DNA of 64,000 nt from Saccharopolyspora thermophila (GTDB lineage: Bacteria; Actinomycetota; Actinomycetes; Mycobacteriales; Pseudonocardiaceae): assembly GCF_014646075.1 (NCBI RefSeq), contig NZ_BMMT01000018.1, forward strand, positions 27,721 to 91,720. The letters run 5' to 3'. The notes under the pieces were generated by a model. The model was not told the origin of the DNA. It did no database searches and saw nothing but the letters and a program-made list of their open reading frames with translations. Position numbers and translations under genes: made by a program. Below, piece after piece: positions 46,675 to 56,328 of this stretch; within the stretch, counting starts at the first letter, position 1; each line of letters begins with the position of its first letter.

Positions 46675-47607
46675 CTACCGGCGGCGCTTGGGGTCGAGGG
46701 CGTCCCGCAGCGACTCGCCGACCAGCGTGAACCCGAGGGCGACCAGGATGATGCAGCTCGCGGGCCAGAACGCCAGCTGCGGGTGCGAGTCGATGATGTT
46801 CTGCGCACCACCGAGCATCTGCCCCCACTCCGGCACCGAGTCGTCGGCCGCGCCCAGGCCGAGGAACGACAGGGCCGCCGCGTCGATGATGGCCACCGCC
46901 AGCCCCAGGGTGGCCTGCACGATGACCGGGCCGAGGGCGTTGGGCAGCATGTGCCGGAACACGATGGCGCTCTCCTTCACGCCGAGCGCCCGGGCCGCCA
47001 GTACGTGGTCGCTGGCGCGTTGCGCGAGCATCGTGCCGCGCAGTAACCGCCCGAAGATCGGCACCTGCACGATCGCTACCGCGAGGATCACGGTGAACTG
47101 GGTCTGCTGCGCGAACAACGCGCCGATCGACACCGCCAGCAACAGCGACGGCACCGACAGCATCACGTCGACGACGCGCATCACCAGCGAGTCGACCCAG
47201 CCGCCGAAGGCGCCGGCCAGGATGCCCAGCACCAGTCCGCCGCCGAGCCCGATCACCGTGGCCAGCACCGCGACCAGCAGCGTCTGCTGCGAACCGAGCA
47301 GCAGCCGGGAGAACAGGTCGCGGCCGTACTGGTCGCCGCCGAGCGGGAACCCCGGCTGCGGCGGCGGGATCGTGTTGGCGGCGCGGGACACCTGCTGCTC
47401 CAGCAGCCGTTGCGCCGGGTCGTGCGGGGCCAGCAGCGGCGCGAGCAGCGCCAGCAGCACAAACACCGCGATGATCACCGCTCCGGTGACGAACACCGGG
47501 TTGCGTTTGAGTCGCCGCCACGCCGAGGCGGCCAGGCTCACCCCGGCGTCGGACGCCGTTTCCGCCAGCGCGTCGATCCGCTCCGTGCGCTGCGTCTTCA
47601 GCACCAT
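46675..47607 (-). CDS. Peptide ABC importer, permease C
   Basis: A 310-residue permease with six hydrophobic helices. N-terminal cytoplasmic segment, first helix (about 39-61, VTGAVIIAVFVLLALLAPLLAP), and the DppC/OppC signature GGDQYGRDLFSRLLLG at about 90-105. The EAA loop (about 205-235, ARALGVKESAIVFRHMLPNALGPV) docks the ATPases. It begins 4 bp after the DppB-like stop. Confidence 0.95.
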   Translation of the reverse strand: MVLKTQRTERIDALAETASDAGVSLAASAWRRLKRNPVFVTGAVIIAVFVLLALLAPLLAPHDPAQRLLEQQVSRAANTIPPPQPGFPLGGDQYGRDLFSRLLLGSQQTLLVAVLATVIGLGGGLVLGILAGAFGGWVDSLVMRVVDVMLSVPSLLLAVSIGALFAQQTQFTVILAVAIVQVPIFGRLLRGTMLAQRASDHVLAARALGVKESAIVFRHMLPNALGPVIVQATLGLAVAIIDAAALSFLGLGAADDSVPEWGQMLGGAQNIIDSHPQLAFWPASCIILVALGFTLVGESLRDALDPKRRR

Positions 47608-47611
47608 GACC

Positions 47612-48622
47612 TCACCGTGCCCGCAGTCGAGGGTCGATCAACGCGTACGAGAGGTCCACGATCAGATTGACCAGCACGTACACCATGGCGGACGCCAGGA
47701 TCACCACCTGCAGCACCGGGAAATCCTTGCGCTGGAACCCGATCGCGACCGCCTGGCCGATCCCGGCGATGTTGAACACCCGCTCGGTCAGCACCGCCCC
47801 GGCCAGCAGCGCACCGGTCTGCAACCCGATGGTCGTCACCACGGGCAGCATCGCGTTGTGCAGGATGTGCCGTCGCCGGATCACCATGCCCGCCAGGCCC
47901 TTGGCCCGCGCGGTGCGCACGTAGTCCTCGTCCATCACGTCCAGCACCGCGGCCCGGGTGATCCGGAAGATCACCGCAAACGGGATGGTGGACAGCGCCA
48001 CCGCGGGCAGGATCAGGTGTACCAGGGCGTTCCACGCGGCGTCGAACTCGCGGGTCAGCAGCCCGTCGAGGATGTAGAAGCCGGTCACCCGCGTGGCGTC
48101 CAGCCCGGTGTCCTGGCGGCCGGAGGCGGGCAGCATTCCCAGCTCGATGGCGAACACGTACTTCAGCAGGAACGCCAGGAAGAACACCGGGACGGCGACA
48201 CCGATCAGCGACCAGGTGATGCTCAGGTTGTCCAGCCAGCTGCCGCGGCGGCGGGCCGCCAGGTAGCCCAGCGGGATGCCGACCGCGACGGCGATCAACA
48301 GCGCCAGGATCGACAGTTCCAGCGTGGCCGGAAAGCGGGTCAGGAACACCTCCAGCGCGGGCGCGCCGCGCTGCACCCCGGTCGAGGTGCCGAAGTCACC
48401 GGTGACGGCCCGTTCCAGGAACCTCCAGTACTGCACGGGGATCGGCTGGTCAAGGCCGAGGTCGGCCTCCAGCCTGGCCCGCGCCTCCGGTGTGGCGCGG
48501 TCCCCCAGCAGCGCCGACACCGGCCCGCCGGGCAGCAGCCGCAGCCAGGCGAACAGCAGCATCGACAGCACAACGACGACCAGCGCCAGCTGCGCGAGCC
48601 GTCGGATCGTGTAGCGGAGCAC
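47612..48622 (-). CDS. Peptide ABC importer, permease B
   Basis: A 336-residue permease: first helix LALVVVVLSMLLFAWLRLLPG (residues 12-32), a periplasmic region starting GDRATPEARARLEADLGLD, the family's YWRFLERAVTGDFGTS segment, and the EAA loop around 243-270 (ARAKGLAGMVIRRRHILHNAMLPV). DppB/OppB family. Second gene of the operon, 83 bp after the binding protein, 4 bp before permease C. Confidence 0.95.
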   Translation of the reverse strand: MLRYTIRRLAQLALVVVVLSMLLFAWLRLLPGGPVSALLGDRATPEARARLEADLGLDQPIPVQYWRFLERAVTGDFGTSTGVQRGAPALEVFLTRFPATLELSILALLIAVAVGIPLGYLAARRRGSWLDNLSITWSLIGVAVPVFFLAFLLKYVFAIELGMLPASGRQDTGLDATRVTGFYILDGLLTREFDAAWNALVHLILPAVALSTIPFAVIFRITRAAVLDVMDEDYVRTARAKGLAGMVIRRRHILHNAMLPVVTTIGLQTGALLAGAVLTERVFNIAGIGQAVAIGFQRKDFPVLQVVILASAMVYVLVNLIVDLSYALIDPRLRAR

Positions 48623-48705
48623 GCAACCCCCGTTTTGATCAGTCGGTCAGCGAACGGCCGGTCCGCGCTCCAGTCGGCGTCGACACCGGCTGGAGCGCGG
48701 GTGGG

Positions 48706-50400
48706 TCACTGCTCGGAGATGCTGACCGTCTGGAACTCCTCGGCGGTCAACGGCGAGGGCTGCAGGCCGTGCACGCGCGGGCTGGTCACGATCGCCGGCG
48801 GCGAGTGCGCCAGCGGCACGGCGGGCAGGTACTCGGCGAGCAGCCTGCGGTTGATCTCCTGGTACATCTGGGTGCGCCTGGCCTCGTCCGGTTCGCTGTC
48901 GGCCGCCCGCAGCTGCGCCGCCAGGTCCTCGCCCCAGGGGGAGGCGGCGGTGTAGAAGCGGTTGGTCGGCGTACCGAAGAAGGTGCCGATGAAGTTGTCC
49001 GGCGTGTTGTAGTCACCGGTCCAGCCGAGCAGGAAGATGTCGGCCTTGGCGTTGTCCACATCGTCGATGTAGCCGCCGTTCCACGGCTTGCTGATCGGGT
49101 TGACGGTGATCCCGACCTCGCGCAGGTCCTCGGCGATGGCGTTGTAGATGCCCTTCGGGTCCGGCATGTAGGGGCGGGACACCTCGGTGGGCCAGTAGAA
49201 GTTCAGCGTCAGGTTCGGCACTCCCGCCTCGGCGAGCAGCTGCCGGGCCCGGGCCGGGTCGTGCGGGTAGCGCACCACGTCCGGCGCGTAACCGTCCACA
49301 GTGTCCGGATAGAACTGGGTGGCCACCACGGCGCCCTCCGGCATGTTCGCCCTGACCAGCGTCTCGCGGTCGATGGCGTAGGCGAGCGCCTGACGCACCT
49401 TGAGATCCCGCAGCGCCGGGTTGTTCTTCTGGGTGATACCCAGGTACAGGATGTTGAACGGGGCGCGGATCTGGACGTTGTTGCCCGCGTCGCGCAGCGC
49501 CCTGAGGTCGGCGGCGTTCGGGTAGTCGTAGCCGTCGATGCCGCCGGCTTCCAGTTCCTGCTTGCGGACCGTCTCGTCCGGGATGATGCGGAAGATCAGC
49601 TCCTTGAGCTTGGCCTTCTCGCCCCAGTACTGCTCGTTGCGGACCAGCTTGATGGTGCCGTTGCTCTCGTCGTAGGAGTCGAAGCGGAACGGCCCGGTGC
49701 CGGTCGGGTGCGCCCTGGCGTACTCGGGGTAGACGAAGCTGTCGCCCTGGGCCTGCACGTTGTTGGCCTGGTACCGGTCCATCGCCGTCGGCGACTGCAT
49801 GCTGAACGACGGCAGCCCGAGGATGTCGGGGAATTTCGAGGTGGCCCGGGTCAGGTGCAGCACCGCGGTGGTCGGATCGGGGGCCTCGCAGGACTGGTAC
49901 AGCGACGGTGTTGCGCCGTCGGCGAAGCCGCCGAAGTTCTCGATCCAGTAGTAGGACAGCGCGTTGTTCTGCCCGGCGCCGGTCTGGGTGAACATGCGGG
50001 TGAAGTTCCGGCAGACCGCGTCGGCGTTGAAGTCGGTGCCGTCGTGGAACTTCACGCCCTGGCGCAGCCTGAAGGTCCAGGTCCTGCCGTCCGGGCTGTG
50101 CTCCCAGCTCTCGGCGAGCTCCGGCTCGACGTCGGCGGTGCCCGGCTTGAACCCGACCAGCCCCTCCATGATCTGGCGGGTGACCCGGAAGGTCTCGCCG
50201 TCGGAGGCGTAGAAGGGGTCGAACAGGTCGGGTGCACCGGCCGCGCCGAAGGTGAGTGTGCCACCTTCACCGCCGCCTGCCTCACGCTGCGACTGCGCGC
50301 ACGCGGCGAGCGAGGTCGCCGCGACGAGTGCGACCCCCGCCGCCGCGACACGACGCCACGCGCTCGGAGCGCGACGCTGCGCCGATGGAGCTCTTCTCAT
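48706..50400 (-). CDS. Peptide ABC importer, substrate-binding lipoprotein
   Basis: A 564-residue SBP family 5 lipoprotein. Basic N-terminus, hydrophobic core and lipobox SLAAC (Cys34). Mature sequence has GGTLTFGAAGAPDLFDPFYASDGET (family start) and DGRTWTFRLRQGVKFHDGTDFNADAVCRNF (family signature). It captures peptides or similar solutes outside the membrane. First gene of a five-gene unit; the upstream space carries a palindromic candidate operator at 50493-50508. A terminator at 50617-50647 separates it from recR. Confidence 0.95.
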   Translation of the reverse strand: MRRAPSAQRRAPSAWRRVAAAGVALVAATSLAACAQSQREAGGGEGGTLTFGAAGAPDLFDPFYASDGETFRVTRQIMEGLVGFKPGTADVEPELAESWEHSPDGRTWTFRLRQGVKFHDGTDFNADAVCRNFTRMFTQTGAGQNNALSYYWIENFGGFADGATPSLYQSCEAPDPTTAVLHLTRATSKFPDILGLPSFSMQSPTAMDRYQANNVQAQGDSFVYPEYARAHPTGTGPFRFDSYDESNGTIKLVRNEQYWGEKAKLKELIFRIIPDETVRKQELEAGGIDGYDYPNAADLRALRDAGNNVQIRAPFNILYLGITQKNNPALRDLKVRQALAYAIDRETLVRANMPEGAVVATQFYPDTVDGYAPDVVRYPHDPARARQLLAEAGVPNLTLNFYWPTEVSRPYMPDPKGIYNAIAEDLREVGITVNPISKPWNGGYIDDVDNAKADIFLLGWTGDYNTPDNFIGTFFGTPTNRFYTAASPWGEDLAAQLRAADSEPDEARRTQMYQEINRRLLAEYLPAVPLAHSPPAIVTSPRVHGLQPSPLTAEEFQTVSISEQ

Positions 50401-50492
50401 GGAAGCACCTCGGTGTGTCTCAGATCTCAGAGTGTCGTGAGACTAACTCGCATTTGGGCGAGGTTGGGGTAGCCGAGGTTACGATCCCGCTA

Positions 50493-50508
50493 CTTAGGGC
50501 TACCTAAG
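50493..50508. promoter_or_regulatory. Palindrome upstream of the importer operon
   Basis: CTTAGG-GCTA-CCTAAG is a perfect inverted repeat 93 bp before the binding-protein start, in an AT-richer region. TTAGG...CCTAA arms resemble DtxR/IdeR boxes, but the spacer is 4 rather than 9 bases, so iron control is only a suggestion. Confidence 0.45.
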
Positions 50509-50616
50509 AAATCCGGTCTTTCCGGCAATCCACCCAGTTCAATAGCCTGTTCGGCGGATCGCGCTCACCTGCACAAGCGCGGAACACCCATCGAATGTGG
50601 ACAGGGGCGGGAGCAT

Positions 50617-50647
50617 CGGCCGCGGGTGGCTCCGACACCCGCGGCCG
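50617..50647 (-). terminator. Terminator after recR
   Basis: CGGCCGCGGGTG (50617-50628) pairs with CACCCGCGGCCG (50636-50647), seven-base loop. It lies 17 bp beyond the recR stop on the minus strand and isolates the importer operon. Confidence 0.8.
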
Positions 50648-50664
50648 TCACGGACCGTGCACAC

Positions 50665-51261
50665 TCACATCGCGCGGCGCCCGGCCAGCGCGCGGCCCAA
50701 CGTCAACTCGTCGGCGAACTCCAGATCGCCGCCCATCGGCAGGCCGGACGCCAGCCGGGTCACCGTCAGGCCCGGGAAGTCGCGCAACATCCGCACCAGA
50801 TACGTGGCGGTGGCCTCGCCCTCGGTGTTCGGGTCCGTCGCGATGATCACCTCGGTGATCTCGTCGCGGCCGATGCGCGCCAGCAGCTCGCGCACCCGCA
50901 GCTGGTCGGGCCCGATCCCGGACAGCGGGTCCAGCGCCCCACCGAGCACGTGGTAGCGGCCCCGGAACTCGCGCGTCCGCTCGACGGCGAGCACGTCCTT
51001 GGGTTCCTCCACGACGCACACCATCGTCTTGTCGCGGCGCTCGTCGCGGCAGATGCGGCAGGTCGTCTGCTCCGAGACGTTGCCGCAGATGTCGCAGAAC
51101 ACCACGCCTTCCTTGACCTTCTGCAGGACCTCCTGCAGGCGGGTCACGTCCGCGGGCTCGGCCGCGAGCAGGTGGAAGGCGATGCGCTGCGCGCTCTTCG
51201 GACCGATGCCCGGCAGCCTGCCGAGCTCGTCGATCAAATCCTGAACGGGACCTTCGTACAC
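50665..51261 (-). CDS. recR: Recombination mediator RecR
   Basis: A 198-residue RecFOR component that helps load RecA at gaps. Helix-hairpin-helix near residues 8-30 ([21 protein letters not shown]), C4 zinc finger Cys56, Cys59, Cys68, Cys71, and the Toprim domain ([16 protein letters not shown]...). GTG at 51261 reads (M)[12 protein letters not shown], the family start; a longer frame runs upstream without support. Follows ybaB by 55 bp, the standard ybaB-recR order. Confidence 0.97.
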   Translation of the reverse strand: MYEGPVQDLIDELGRLPGIGPKSAQRIAFHLLAAEPADVTRLQEVLQKVKEGVVFCDICGNVSEQTTCRICRDERRDKTMVCVVEEPKDVLAVERTREFRGRYHVLGGALDPLSGIGPDQLRVRELLARIGRDEITEVIIATDPNTEGEATATYLVRMLRDFPGLTVTRLASGLPMGGDLEFADELTLGRALAGRRAM

Positions 51262-51316
51262 TTCTCGCTCATTCCACAGGGTCCCGGTGGGACTGTCGCC
51301 CCACCGGAAACAGCGG

Positions 51317-51661
51317 TCACATGCCCGGCAGGCCCAGACCGCCACCGCCGAGAGCACCGGCCAGCGGCCCCATCTTCTCGGCCTGCAGCTGCTGTGCCGC
51401 GCGGTTCGCGTCCCGCACCGCGGCCACCACCAGGTCGGCCAGCGTCTCGGTGTCCTCCGGGTCGGCCGCCTTCGGGTCGATCGACAACGACTTCAGCTCG
51501 CCGGCGCCGCTGACGGTCGCGGTGACCAGTCCGCCACCGGCGCTCCCGGTGACCTCGGCGGCGGCGAGCTCCTGCTGCGCAGTCATCAGCTGCTGCTGCA
51601 TCTTCTGCGCCTGTTCCATGATCTGCTGCATGTTCGGCTGGCCACCAGGTTGCACCGTCAT
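51317..51661 (-). CDS. YbaB/EbfC-family nucleoid-associated protein
   Basis: A 114-residue DNA-binding protein: N-terminal Gln/Met-rich helix ([29 protein letters not shown]), central beta strands ([22 protein letters not shown]) and C-terminal helix, then a Gly-rich tail. It binds DNA as a dimer with tweezer-like shape and commonly co-occurs with dnaX and recR. Divergent from the S9 peptidase gene by 93 bp. Confidence 0.95.
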   Translation of the reverse strand: MTVQPGGQPNMQQIMEQAQKMQQQLMTAQQELAAAEVTGSAGGGLVTATVSGAGELKSLSIDPKAADPEDTETLADLVVAAVRDANRAAQQLQAEKMGPLAGALGGGGLGLPGM

Positions 51662-51754
51662 CCTCCATCCAGCTGGCGCATGTACCCCACCAGCCTAGTC
51701 GGCCGGAGGAGCAAGGCTCTGGGCGCGGGCCGCGCGGCGTGCCAAGGTGATCGC

Positions 51755-53578
51755 ATGGCGCTGGACATCGTGCGGTTGCTGGAGCTGACCACCTGGCGGG
51801 CCTTCGACGTGACCGACGACGGCCGGGTGCTGGCCGGTTCGGACGAGTCCGGGTCGACGCAGCTCGTCGAGATCGCCGACGGGACGTGCACCCCGCTGAC
51901 GGCGCTGCCGGGCGCGGTGACCGGCCGCTACCTGCCCGGGGAGCGGGCGGTGGTGGTGCAGCACGACACCGACGGCAACGAGCGCGGCCAGCTGTCGCTG
52001 CTGCGGTGGGACGAGCCGGGGACGCTGCCCGCGCGGCTGGACGACCTGGTGCCGCTGGTCCGCGACCCCGAGTACGTACACCGACTGCTGGACGTCCTGC
52101 CCGGCCGCATCGTCTACGCCACCAACCGGCGCAACGGCGTCGACTTCGACGTGGTGATCCGCAGCGTGCACACCGGCGAGGAGGAGGTCGTCTACGACCG
52201 GGGCGGGATGGTGCTGGCGGTGTCCACGTCACCGGACAGCCAGTACGTGGCCGTCACCGTGCCCGCCGAGAAGTCGATGTCCGACCAGGTCCTCGTGGTC
52301 AACAGGATGCCGGCCACCGAGGCCGAGCAGGTACGCGAGTTGACCGACCGCGCCACACCGGCCCGGCACATCGCCCCGGCCTGGCTGCCCGACGCCGCGG
52401 GGCTGGTGGTCACCACCGACTTCGAGCGGGACCGGGCGGGCGTGGCACTCCTCGACCCGCGCACCGGGCAACGGCGCTGGCTGGTGACCTCCGACGCACA
52501 CGACCTCATCGGCTGGCTCTCCCCCGACGGATCGACGCTGCTGGTGCACGCCGACGACGACGGGGTCAGCCGGTTGGCGCTGCACGACGCCGCCACCGGC
52601 GACCTGCGGCGCGTGATCACCCTGCCCGCCGACGGCTGGTGCGCGAACCCCCTGCCCACACCGGTGTGGTCGCCGAACTCGCGCCATGTGGTGCTGTCCC
52701 TGAGCGCCCCCGACGCGCCCGGGGACGCCGTGCTGGTCGACGTCGCGACCGGTGCCGCCCGGTCGCTGACCGGGTCCGCGGCGCAGCTCGACGGGCACCG
52801 ACCGGTCCGGCCGAGTTCGCACCGGGTGCCCACCCGGGACGGCGAGAAGGTGCCGTGCTTCGTCTACGCGCCGACCGACCCGGACCCGCGGCTGGCGGGC
52901 TCGGCGGTGCTCGTGATCCACGGCGGCCCGGAGAGCCAGTCGGTGCGGGCGTTCAGCCCGGTCGTGCAGGCCCTCGTCGGCCAGGGGCACACCGTGTTGG
53001 TGCCGAACGTGCGCGGCTCCACCGGGCACGGCAAGCGCTGGTACTCCGCCGACGACGGCCGCAACCGGCTGGAAGCCGTCGCGGACCTCGGTGACCTGCA
53101 CGAATGGCTGCCCACGATCGGCCTGGACCCGGGGCGGGCCGCGCTGTGGGGCGGCTCCTACGGCGGCTACATGGTGCTGGCCGGGCTGGCGTTCCAGCCG
53201 GAGCGCTGGGCGGCCGGGGTGGACATCGTGGGGATCTCGTCGCTGGTGACGTTTCTGGAGAACACGGCCCCGTACCGGCGGGCGCACCGCGAGCGCGAGT
53301 ACGGGTCGCTGGCCGCCGACGCGGACTTCCTGCGGGAGGCGTCCCCGCTGACCAGGGCTGACTCGATCGCGGCACCGCTGTTCGTACTGCACGGCGCGAA
53401 CGACCCGCGGGTCCCGCTGTCGGAAGCGGAGCAGATCGCGGCCGCGGTGCGGGCGAAGGGCCTGGAGTGCGAACTGCTGGTGTACGGCGACGAGGGCCAC
53501 GGTCTGGCCAAGCGCGTGAACCGCCTCGACGCCTACCCGAAGGCGCTGAACTTCCTGGCCCGCCACCTCACTACGTGA
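51755..53578 (+). CDS. S9 family prolyl oligopeptidase-like peptidase
   Basis: A 607-residue protein: N-terminal beta-propeller (about 1-340) and C-terminal alpha/beta hydrolase domain. Catalytic Ser468 in GGSYGGY, Asp550 in HGANDPRVPL and His582 in GDEGHGLAK. Family members cleave peptides or acyl-amino acids in the cytoplasm. No signal peptide. ATG at 51755 has AAGGTGA. It interrupts the usual dnaX-ybaB-recR arrangement and lies convergent to dnaX (34-bp gap). Confidence 0.93.
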   Translation: MALDIVRLLELTTWRAFDVTDDGRVLAGSDESGSTQLVEIADGTCTPLTALPGAVTGRYLPGERAVVVQHDTDGNERGQLSLLRWDEPGTLPARLDDLVPLVRDPEYVHRLLDVLPGRIVYATNRRNGVDFDVVIRSVHTGEEEVVYDRGGMVLAVSTSPDSQYVAVTVPAEKSMSDQVLVVNRMPATEAEQVRELTDRATPARHIAPAWLPDAAGLVVTTDFERDRAGVALLDPRTGQRRWLVTSDAHDLIGWLSPDGSTLLVHADDDGVSRLALHDAATGDLRRVITLPADGWCANPLPTPVWSPNSRHVVLSLSAPDAPGDAVLVDVATGAARSLTGSAAQLDGHRPVRPSSHRVPTRDGEKVPCFVYAPTDPDPRLAGSAVLVIHGGPESQSVRAFSPVVQALVGQGHTVLVPNVRGSTGHGKRWYSADDGRNRLEAVADLGDLHEWLPTIGLDPGRAALWGGSYGGYMVLAGLAFQPERWAAGVDIVGISSLVTFLENTAPYRRAHREREYGSLAADADFLREASPLTRADSIAAPLFVLHGANDPRVPLSEAEQIAAAVRAKGLECELLVYGDEGHGLAKRVNRLDAYPKALNFLARHLTT

Positions 53579-53611
53579 TCCCGGGTTGGTGATGCGCGCG
53601 GAGCAGCCGCG

Positions 53612-55675
53612 TCAGTTGTCGATACGGCGGGCGCCGAGTTCGCGTTCGAGCAGTTCCACCGCGGCTGCTTCCGAATCGGGACCGGTCGGTGCGTCGTCGT
53701 CCATCGGGGACGACTCGGCGAGCATCGCCTCCGGGTCCTCCTCGTCGTCCGCGACCGGCGGTTCCGGCGGCCGCACCGGCGCCGGGGGCTTCGGCGGCTC
53801 CGGGGGCGGCGGCACGTCGTCCGGCGGCGGGGGTTCCTCGTACGGCGGTTCCGGCGGCGGCGGGATGTCGTCGGGTTCCGGCGGTCGCGGCACCGAATTT
53901 CGCGTCCCCGGCTGCGGGTGCGACGCCTGCTGGCCGGTAACGGGCTGCCCGGCCGGAGCGGAGTTCTGGCGCTGCGGGGTCTCCCGCCGCTGCGGCGGCT
54001 GCTTGGGCGCGGCGCGGCGAGTCGGTGCGGGCGGGGCCGCACCGGCCTCCACGCACTGGATCTCCCACTCGCCGCCCATCACCTCGCGCAGCGCATCGCG
54101 CACGAAGTCCAACCGCCGCTGCTGCGCCAACTGCTTGACGAGCCCGGAGGTCGGCATCGACAGCACGAGCGTGTTGTCGCCGTTGAGGTCCTGGACCTGG
54201 GCGTTGAGCAGCAGCGCCTGCGTCGGCCGGTTGCGCTGCGCGACCGCCTGCAGCACCTTCGTCCACACCTGGCGCACCGTGGCCGCGTCGGTCCCGCCCT
54301 GGGCGGGTTCCGGTGCCTTCGGCGGCGCGACCGGCTCCGCCGGAGCCGGGGGCGTCGCGGCACGGGGCGGCTCGGAGCGCGGTGGTTCCGCCGCCTCCTG
54401 CGCCGCGCGTTCGTGGGGGCGCTGGAAGACACGCCTGGGGCGCGCTTCGGCATCCGGCGCGACGTCGGCCGCGGCCGGCGCGATGGTCGCGGCGGGCGCC
54501 CCTTCGCCCGGCGCGATGGTCATCCGCCGCTCGAGGCGCTCCAGGCGTTGCAGCAGCGCGGTTTCGGAGTCCGAAACGGTGGGCAGCAGCATGCGGGCGC
54601 ACAGCAGTTCGAGCAGCAGTCGCGGCGCGGTCGCCCCCCGCATCTCGGACAGTCCGTTGTGGACGATCTCGGCGAACCGGGACAGGGTCGCGGGACCGAG
54701 CTGCTCGGCCTGCTGCTGCATCCGGGCCAGCTCGTCCCCGGCGGCCTGGACCAGACCGCGCTCCGCGGCGTCCGGAACCGAGTTGAGCAGCATCAAATCG
54801 CGCAGCCGGTCGAGCAGGTCGGTGCCGAACCGGCGCGGGTCGTGCCCGGCCTCGACGACCCGGTCGACGGTGCCGTACACGGCGGCGGCGTCCCCGGCGG
54901 CGAGCGCGTCCACCATGTCGTCGATCAGGGCGACATCGGTGACACCGAGCAGCGCCACCGCGCGCTCGTAGGTGACGCCCTCGGAACTCGCCCCGGCCAG
55001 CAGCTGGTCAAGCACGCTCAGGGTGTCGCGCGCGGACCCCCCACCGGCGCGGATGACCAGCGGGAACACCGCGGGTTCGACCCGCACGCCCTCCTCGCGG
55101 CAGATGCGTTCGACGAGTTCGCGCATCACGCCGGGCGGCATCAGCCGGAACGGGTAGTGGTGCGTGCGGGACCGGATGGTGGTGAGCACCTTGTCCGGCT
55201 CGGTGGTGGCGAAAACGAAGATCAGGTGTTCCGGCGGTTCCTCGACGATCTTCAGCAGGGCGTTGAAGCCCTGCGTGGTGACCATGTGGGCCTCGTCGAT
55301 GATGAAGATCCGGTATCGCGACTGGGCAGGCGCGAAGAACGCCCGGTCGCGCAGCTCGCGGGTGTCGTCCACACCGCCGTGGCTGGCCGCGTCGAGCTCG
55401 ACGACGTCGACGCTGCCGCCGCCCTCGGGAGCGAGCGCGACGCAGGAGTCGCACTCCCCACACGGGTCGGCGGTGGGTCCCTGCGCGCAGTTCAGCGAGC
55501 GGGCGAGGATGCGTGCGCTGGACGTCTTGCCGCAGCCGCGCGGCCCGGAGAACAGGTACGCGTGGTTGATCCGACCGGAGGACAGCGCGGTCCGCAGCGG
55601 CTCGGTGACGTGTTCCTGCCCGACGACCTCAGCGAAGGTCGCCGGCCGGTACTTGCGGTAGAGGGCGAGCGCCAC
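53612..55675 (-). CDS. dnaX: DNA polymerase III subunit gamma/tau
   Basis: A 687-residue clamp-loader ATPase. Walker A GPRGCGKT (44-51), zinc Cys63, Cys72, Cys75 and Cys78, Walker B with DEAH (127-130), sensor-1 region FATTEPDKV, and arginine-finger SRT motif. After about residue 360 a long Pro/Ala/Glu-rich tail with repeated PPPPEPP units is tau-like; a conserved block (RQVWTKVLQAVAQRNRPTQALLLNAQV) precedes it. GTG at 55675 (VALALYRKYRPATF) is the family start. The SRP RNA gene lies about 70 bp upstream on the same strand. Confidence 0.97.
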   Translation of the reverse strand: MALALYRKYRPATFAEVVGQEHVTEPLRTALSSGRINHAYLFSGPRGCGKTSSARILARSLNCAQGPTADPCGECDSCVALAPEGGGSVDVVELDAASHGGVDDTRELRDRAFFAPAQSRYRIFIIDEAHMVTTQGFNALLKIVEEPPEHLIFVFATTEPDKVLTTIRSRTHHYPFRLMPPGVMRELVERICREEGVRVEPAVFPLVIRAGGGSARDTLSVLDQLLAGASSEGVTYERAVALLGVTDVALIDDMVDALAAGDAAAVYGTVDRVVEAGHDPRRFGTDLLDRLRDLMLLNSVPDAAERGLVQAAGDELARMQQQAEQLGPATLSRFAEIVHNGLSEMRGATAPRLLLELLCARMLLPTVSDSETALLQRLERLERRMTIAPGEGAPAATIAPAAADVAPDAEARPRRVFQRPHERAAQEAAEPPRSEPPRAATPPAPAEPVAPPKAPEPAQGGTDAATVRQVWTKVLQAVAQRNRPTQALLLNAQVQDLNGDNTLVLSMPTSGLVKQLAQQRRLDFVRDALREVMGGEWEIQCVEAGAAPPAPTRRAAPKQPPQRRETPQRQNSAPAGQPVTGQQASHPQPGTRNSVPRPPEPDDIPPPPEPPYEEPPPPDDVPPPPEPPKPPAPVRPPEPPVADDEEDPEAMLAESSPMDDDAPTGPDSEAAAVELLERELGARRIDN

Positions 55676-55743
55676 GGTCAGAACCCTACGCGGTGCGGCT
55701 GACACCCCGGACGGCCCCCGGCGGGCCCTCCGGGAGAAAAGAT

Positions 55744-55833
55744 GGGGACCCCGTGCACCCGCCAGAGCCCGCTTACCCTTGCTGCCTTCCGGCCCTGGGG
55801 GGGTTCACAGGATGGACGCCGCACGAGGTCCAC
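55744..55833 (-). ncRNA. ffs: Small signal recognition particle RNA (4.5S-type)
   Basis: The minus strand contains the SRP RNA core GGAAGGCAGCAAGGGTAA (about 55773-55790 in + coordinates), preceded by GAACCCCCCCAGGGCC, the Ffh-binding loop region. Outer arms GGACCTCGTGC (55821-55831) and GCACGGGGTCC (55745-55755) pair to close an approximately 90-nt hairpin. Ends are approximate. In many actinobacteria ffs lies beside dnaX, as here. Confidence 0.9.
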
Positions 55834-56081
55834 GACCAGTGTAACCGAAGCGGCCCGACACCTCGCGCACCCCTCAACCACCCGGCCCGGCCAGCACCGC
55901 ACCAGCCTCCCGGCCAGGCACCTTCCGTCTGGAAGGTGCCTGACGCACACCAGTCACGGGCCCTCGAACAGTGTTGTCTCCGAGCGCTGTGCAAGATCGT
56001 GACTCCACCGGTCACCGGACCGTCGCCCCAGGTCACGACCCGTATCCGCTGCTCAGGGGGTGCTCTGCTAGGCTTCCGCAC

Positions 56082-56167
56082 GGAGGATTGGCCGAGCGGC
56101 CTAAGGCGCACGATTGGAAATCGTGTTGGGTTAACAGCCCTCACGGGTTCGAATCCCGTATCCTCCG
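56082..56167 (+). tRNA. tRNA-Ser(GGA)
   Basis: GGAGGAT (56082-56088) pairs with ATCCTCC (56160-56166), discriminator G at 56167. Anticodon loop TTGGAAA gives GGA (56116-56118). Long variable arm (class II) and GGTTCGAATCC T-arm. CCA is not encoded. A terminator hairpin follows at 56174-56207. Confidence 0.95.
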
Positions 56168-56173
56168 CAGGGC

Positions 56174-56207
56174 AGAGCCCCGGCCGCACGATCGCGACCG
56201 GGGCTCT
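56174..56207 (+). terminator. Terminator of tRNA-Ser(GGA)
   Basis: AGAGCCCCGG (56174-56183) pairs with CCGGGGCTCT (56198-56207), 14-base loop, followed by TTCG. It starts seven bases after the tRNA. Confidence 0.75.
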
Positions 56208-56328
56208 TCGCGTTCCGTCTCGGTTGTCGACAACCCGGCCCCGCAGTCGGCCTCGGGTCCTCCGCCCCTGGTCACCCGCGTTCCCAGCGGCCGACCGTGG
56301 TGGTCTGGACGGCTTTCCGGGGGCGGCC

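Noticed and set aside
44542-47046. Long open frame antisense to the peptide importer ATPases
   Set aside because: Mirror of the third-position GC bias of two genuine ABC ATPase genes; the translated sequence is His/Arg/Gln-rich without domains.
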